This document shows, one piece after another, positions 60,101 to 64,000 of a DNA stretch of 64,000 bases. The notes under the pieces were generated by a model that was not told the origin of the DNA, searched no databases, and saw only the letters and a program-made list of their open reading frames with translations. The position numbers were made by a program, and so were the translations under genes. The stretch covers positions 57,501 to 121,500 of the forward strand of contig CAWZYM010000445.1 of assembly GCA_963966185.1 (NCBI GenBank). Direction: 5' to 3'. Within the stretch, counting starts at the first letter, position 1; each line of letters begins with the position of its first letter. This DNA is from Rhabditoides inermis. Its lineage: Eukaryota; Nematoda; Chromadorea; Rhabditida; Rhabditidae.

Positions 60101-62635
60101 TGACAAAGCGGGGTGCAATGCGCGGTCTACGGTGGGGGAGCAGGCCGCGAGAAGCGGCGAGAGAGAAGAGGCGAGGGAGGGAGGGAGGGAGGGAGGGAGG
60201 GGCTATCTGGAAGGCCGGCCAAAACACGGACAGTCAATGACAAGGCGGGATGCAATGCACGGTCTACGGTGGGGGAGCAGGCCGCGAGAAGCTGCGAGAG
60301 AGAAGAGGCAAGGGAGGGAGGGAGGGGCTATTTGGAGGGCCGGCCGGAACACGGACAGTCAATGACAAGGCGGGATGCAATGCGCGGTCTACGGTGGAGG
60401 AGCAGGCCGCGAGAAGCTGCGAGAGAGAAGAGGCGAGGGAGAAAGGGAGGGAGGGAGGGGCTATCTGGAAGGCCGGCCAAAACACGGACAGTCAATGACA
60501 AGGCGAAATGCAATGCACGGTCTACGGTGGGGGGGGGGGGGGCAGGCCGCGAGAAGCTGCGAGAGAGAAGAGGCGAGGGAGGGAGGGAGGGGCTATTTGG
60601 AGGGCCGGCCGGAACACGGACAGTCAATGACAAGGCGAGATGCAATGCGCGGTCTACGGTGGGGGAGCAGGCCGCGAGAAGCTGCGAGAGAGAAGAGGCG
60701 AGGGAGGGAAGGAGGGGCTATTTGGAGGGCCGGCCGGAACACGGACAGTCAATGACAAGGCGGGATGCAATGCGCGGTCTACGGTGGGGGAGCAGGCCGC
60801 GAGAAGCTGCGAGAGAGAAGAGGCGAGGGAGGGAGGGAGGGGCTATCTGGAGGGCCGGCCGGAACACGGACAGTCAATGACAAGGCGGGATGCAATGCGC
60901 GGTCTACGGTGGGGGAGCAGGCCGTGAGAAGCTGCGAGAGAGAAGAGGCGAGGGAGGGAGAGAGGGGCTATTTGGAGGGCCGGCCGGAACACGGACAGTC
61001 AATGACAAGGCGGGATGCAAGGCGCGGTCTACGGTGGGGGAGCAGGCCGCGAGAAGCTGCGAGAGAGAAGAGGCGAGGGAGGGAGGAAAGGGATATCTGG
61101 AGGGCCGGCCGGAACACGGACAGTCAATGACAAGGCGGGATGCAATGCGCGGTCTACGGTGGGGGAGCAGGCCGCGAGAAGCTGCGAGAGAGAAGAGGCG
61201 AGGGAGGGAGAGAGGGGATATCTGGAGGGCCGGCCGGAACACGGACAGTCAATGACAAAGCGGGGTGCAATGCGCGGTCTACGGTGGGGGAGCAGGCCGC
61301 GAGAAGCTGCGAGAGAGAAGAGGCGAGGGAGGGAGGGAGGGAGGGAGGGAGGGGCTATCTGGAAGGCCGGCCAAAACACGGACAGTCAATGACAAGGCTG
61401 GATGCAATGCACGGTCTACGGTGGGGGAGCAGGCCGCGAGATGCTGCGAGAGAGAAGAGGCAAGGGAGGGAGGGAGGGGCTATTTGGAGGGCCGGCCGGA
61501 ACACGGACAGTCAATGACAAGGCGGGATGCAATGCGCGGTCTACGGTGGGGGAGCAGGCCGCGAGAAGCTGCGAGAGAGAAGAGGCGAGGGAGGGAGGGA
61601 GGGGCTATTTGGAGGGCCGGCCGGAACACGGACAGTCAATGACAAGACGGGATGCAATGCGCGGTCTACGGTGGGGGAGCAGGCCGCGAGAAGCTGCGAG
61701 AGAGAAGAGGCGAGGGAGGAAGGGAGGGAGAGAGGGAGGGAGGGGCTATCTGGAAGGCCGGCCAAAACACGGACAGTCAATGACAAGGCGGGATGCAATG
61801 CACGGTCTACGGTGGGGGGGGGGCAGGCCGCGAGAAGCTGCGAGAGAGAAGAGGCGAGGGAGGGAGGGAGGGGCTATTTGGAGGGCCGGCCGGAACACGG
61901 ACAGTCAATGACAAGACGGGATGCAATGCGCGGTCTACGGTGGGGGAGCAGGCCGCGAGAAGCTGCGAGAGAGAAGAGGCGAGGGAGGAAGGGAGGGAGA
62001 GAGGGAGGGAGGGGCTATCTGGAAGGCCGGCCAAAACACGGACAGTCAATGACAAGGCGGGATGCAATGCACGGTCTACGGTGGGGGGGGGCAGGCCGCA
62101 AGAAGCTGCGAACACGGACAGTCAATGACAAGGCGAGATGCAATGCGCGGTCTACGGTGGGGGAGCAGGCCGCGAGAAGCTGCGAGAGAGAAGAGGCGAG
62201 GGAGGGAGGGAGGGGCTATCTGGAAGGCCGGCCAAAACACGGACAGTCAATGACAAGGCGGGATGCAATGCACGGTCTACGGTGAGGGGGCAGGCCGCGA
62301 GAAGCTGCGAGAGAGAAGAGGCGAGGGAGGGAGGGAGGGGCTATTTGGAGGGCCGGCCGGAACACGGACAGTCAATGACAAGGCGGGATGCAATGCGCGG
62401 TCTACGGTGGGGGAGCAGGCCGCGAGAAGCTGCGAGAGAGAAGAGGCGAGGGAGGGAGGGAGGGAGGGGATATCTGGAGGGCCGGCCGGAACACGGACAG
62501 TCAATGACAAGGCGGGATGCAATGCGCGGTCTACGGTGGGGGAGCAGGCCGCGAGAAGCTGCGAGAGAGAAGAGGCAAGGGAGGGAGGGAGAGAGGGAGG
62601 GAGGGAGGGAGGGAGGGGCTATTTGGGCCGGCCAG
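45135..62635 (+). repeat. 125-bp satellite array, about 140 units, with higher-order repeats
   Basis: The consensus contains GGTCTACGGTGGGGGAGCAG, GCCGCGAGAAGCTGCGAGAG, a variable (GGGA)n part, CTGGAGGGCCGGCCGGAACA and CGGACAGTCAATGACAAGGC. Units are mostly 125 bp, with 121-, 131- and 137-bp variants from the GGGA run and poly-G. Each unit has a GGCCGGCC octamer. Many overlapping frames of about 121 codons on both strands are repeat by-products. Markers repeat every 7-10 units, and one 1,005-bp block is duplicated in tandem (47,171-49,180). The first units (45,135-45,320) are diverged, as at an array edge. Confidence 0.98.
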
Positions 62636-62934
62636 TCATTGGCTGTCCGTGTTCCGGCCGGCCCTCTTTGTCATTGACTGTCCGTGTTCCGGCCGGCCCT
62701 CCAGATAGCCCCTTCCCTCCCTCCCTCCCTCCCTTCCTCCCTCCCTCCCTCCCTCGCCTCTTCTCTCTCGCAGCTTCTCGCGGCCTGCTCTCCCACCGTA
62801 GACCGCGCATTGCATCCCGCCTTGTCATTGACTGTCCGTGTTCCGGCCGGCCCTTCAGATAGCCCCTCCTTCCCTCCCTTGCCTCTTATCTCTCGCAGCT
62901 TCTCGCGGCCTGCTCCTTTACCGTAATGCATCCT
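62636..62934 (-). repeat. Satellite in reverse orientation at the palindrome 2 turn
   Basis: After a partial unit the array flips direction at about 62,625-62,660. Two to three reverse units follow, ending in the same diverged edge unit as at 45,135. The turn shows a short duplicated piece, GACTGTCCGTGTTCCGGCCG, occurring twice within about 60 bp. Confidence 0.93.
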
Positions 62935-64000
62935 GCCTTGGCATTGGCCAGATCGCCGGTCACTCCCCCTTCGACCATAATCGGTTCGCTCAATACAACG
63001 ACACAACTTGATGATGCTGATTTAGCTATACACGCTGAGTATGTATCGCTGCAGTCCTCACCCCTCAAGTCCGCACGACACACAACCACCTTCTTTCGAA
63101 AACACGTTTTCATACAATATGAATGGATTATAATAAACTACATTTTGAATTTCTAAGTAATAATGATACGGCTACGATTTTATAGAGTGGTGTTATATGT
63201 GACGCATCTCGTAATCTGTATGAACATTTTTGCTGGGGTTTTTTGTTCTTCAGAACGTCTCCTCTTCATTTTCTTCCTCGATCTCGCCTCGTCCCCACTT
63301 CTCACACTGCTCCGAGTTGACAACAAGGCAGTGCCACTCTCGCTCCAGAGAATCCTAAAGAAACCATACTTATAATTCTACACATACATATGAACAATCT
63401 AACAGGGATAAGACAACTCACGGAGTACCACTGGATTCTGCGGTTCTTTTCCTCGAGTCGGAATCCGAAGGGTGGTGGGGGAACGAGACGAGGTCCGGTG
63501 AAACTGAGAGAGAACAGGGTGAGCTGTCGTGGTGTCCTTCACTCACTCTGGTCTCTCGGGGTGTGTCCAATGCGTGTCTTGCCAGAGGTTCTTGCGTGGA
63601 TTGAACGACTTCCACTTGGTATGGCGGGTCTCCCAACGCGTATCCGCAACTGCAGCTTTAGACGGATGCGGCTGCTGGAAAAATAGTGTAAAGGGGAAAA
63701 GGGGAGTATAAATCGATGTATACATTATTTGAGATATATCTTAACTTTAAACATACACTACATAAAAGAGCGAATACACTTACGAAGACCTCCTTCGCGG
63801 CTTCCTCCCATTCGGTGCCGACCCATTGTAGATAGTGGAAGTCGTCATCATACGTCACTGCGAACTTCTCGTTCTTCTTTGCGATCTCCGTTTTCCACAC
63901 TTCGTAGAACTCGGATACCTGTGATTGTACTCATCAGTCCCTCCCTGTCCTCCTCACCCTCTCATCTGTCACTATCTCGGCGGCCTTTATGAAGATCTGG
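62935..64000. repeat. Right arm of palindrome 2
   Basis: The inverted copy of 44,064-45,134. It continues beyond the window edge. Confidence 0.95.
63250..64000 (-). CDS. Gene C, 3' end of an inverted copy (partial)
   Basis: Exons in transcription order: from beyond 64,000 to 63,958, then 63,918-63,784, 63,674-63,547, 63,503-63,422 and 63,354-63,250 (stop 63,250-63,252). These match exons 30-34 of gene C without a visible coding difference. The only indel noticed is 6 bp shorter, directly before the exon 31 acceptor, which stays functional (CACAG). Whether the rest of the copy is intact cannot be seen. Confidence 0.85.

Noticed and set aside
45135..62635. CRISPR-like regular repeat spacing
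   Set aside because: The units are contiguous without unique spacers, the unit is 125 bp, and the context is a spliced eukaryotic genome.
45255..62677. Many 78-250-codon frames, Arg/Gly-rich, on both strands
   Set aside because: They restart every 125 bp and follow the satellite unit exactly, so they are repeat by-products.

Overview
The window looks like nuclear DNA of a nematode. Its genes are cut into many short exons of roughly 40-180 bp. Most introns are 33-90 nt long, begin GTGAGT or GTAAGT and end TTTCAG, and the non-LTR retroelements present are of types common in worms. Inference from intron style and density: a small-intron nematode, perhaps diplogastrid-like. No rRNA, mitochondrial or bacterial feature is present and I could run no database search, so the species is open.

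Layout. The window is built of alternating inverted copies. Palindrome 1 has a left arm (1-14,868), a 1.44 kb spacer (14,869-16,309) and a right arm (16,310 to about 35,660). Each arm carries the same genes in mirror order: a secreted-protein gene 'B' (10,069-13,209 + / 17,236-20,483 -), a second secreted-protein gene 'A' (6,921-8,759 + / 21,285-23,113 -), a membrane-anchor exon (5,937-6,063 / 23,829-23,955) and the 5' end of a large receptor gene 'C' (1,892 to 1 - / 32,052 onwards +). The arms differ by point changes, repeat copy number and insertions: a truncated RTE-like LINE in the left arm, and a 4.8 kb block with a second LINE and a MITE in the right arm. They also differ in gene decay. 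Left B has an 8-nt frameshift and left C a fusing deletion, while the right-arm copies read through.

Gene C (32,052-44,820 +) is the main gene. I can assemble 34 exons whose lengths sum to 4,866 nt, exactly 1,622 codons. It encodes a signal peptide, a small Cys-rich segment, a Thr/Ser-rich mucin stalk of about 500 residues, a C-type-lectin-like domain, a Cys-rich module, EGF repeats, about seven membrane segments and a roughly 450-residue tail. Its introns hold an 8-bp array of 1.8 kb, a 128-bp tandem repeat and retroelement debris.

Palindrome 2. Downstream of C lies a 17.5 kb array of a 125-bp satellite (45,135-62,635) with higher-order organisation. The array flips orientation at about 62,640. 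The 3' end of gene C then reappears inverted (63,250-64,000 -), nearly identical to the first copy. The same satellite sits next to gene A in both arms of palindrome 1. Overall, gene C occurs three times in alternating orientation, head-to-head across the A/B block and tail-to-tail across the satellite.

Most long open frames in the window are by-products of tandem repeats and are not genes. In function, A, B, C and the spacer gene D are all predicted secreted or cell-surface proteins, and B, C and D carry Thr-rich mucin-like stretches. This suggests a surface or recognition gene cluster, but no function can be assigned from the sequence alone.
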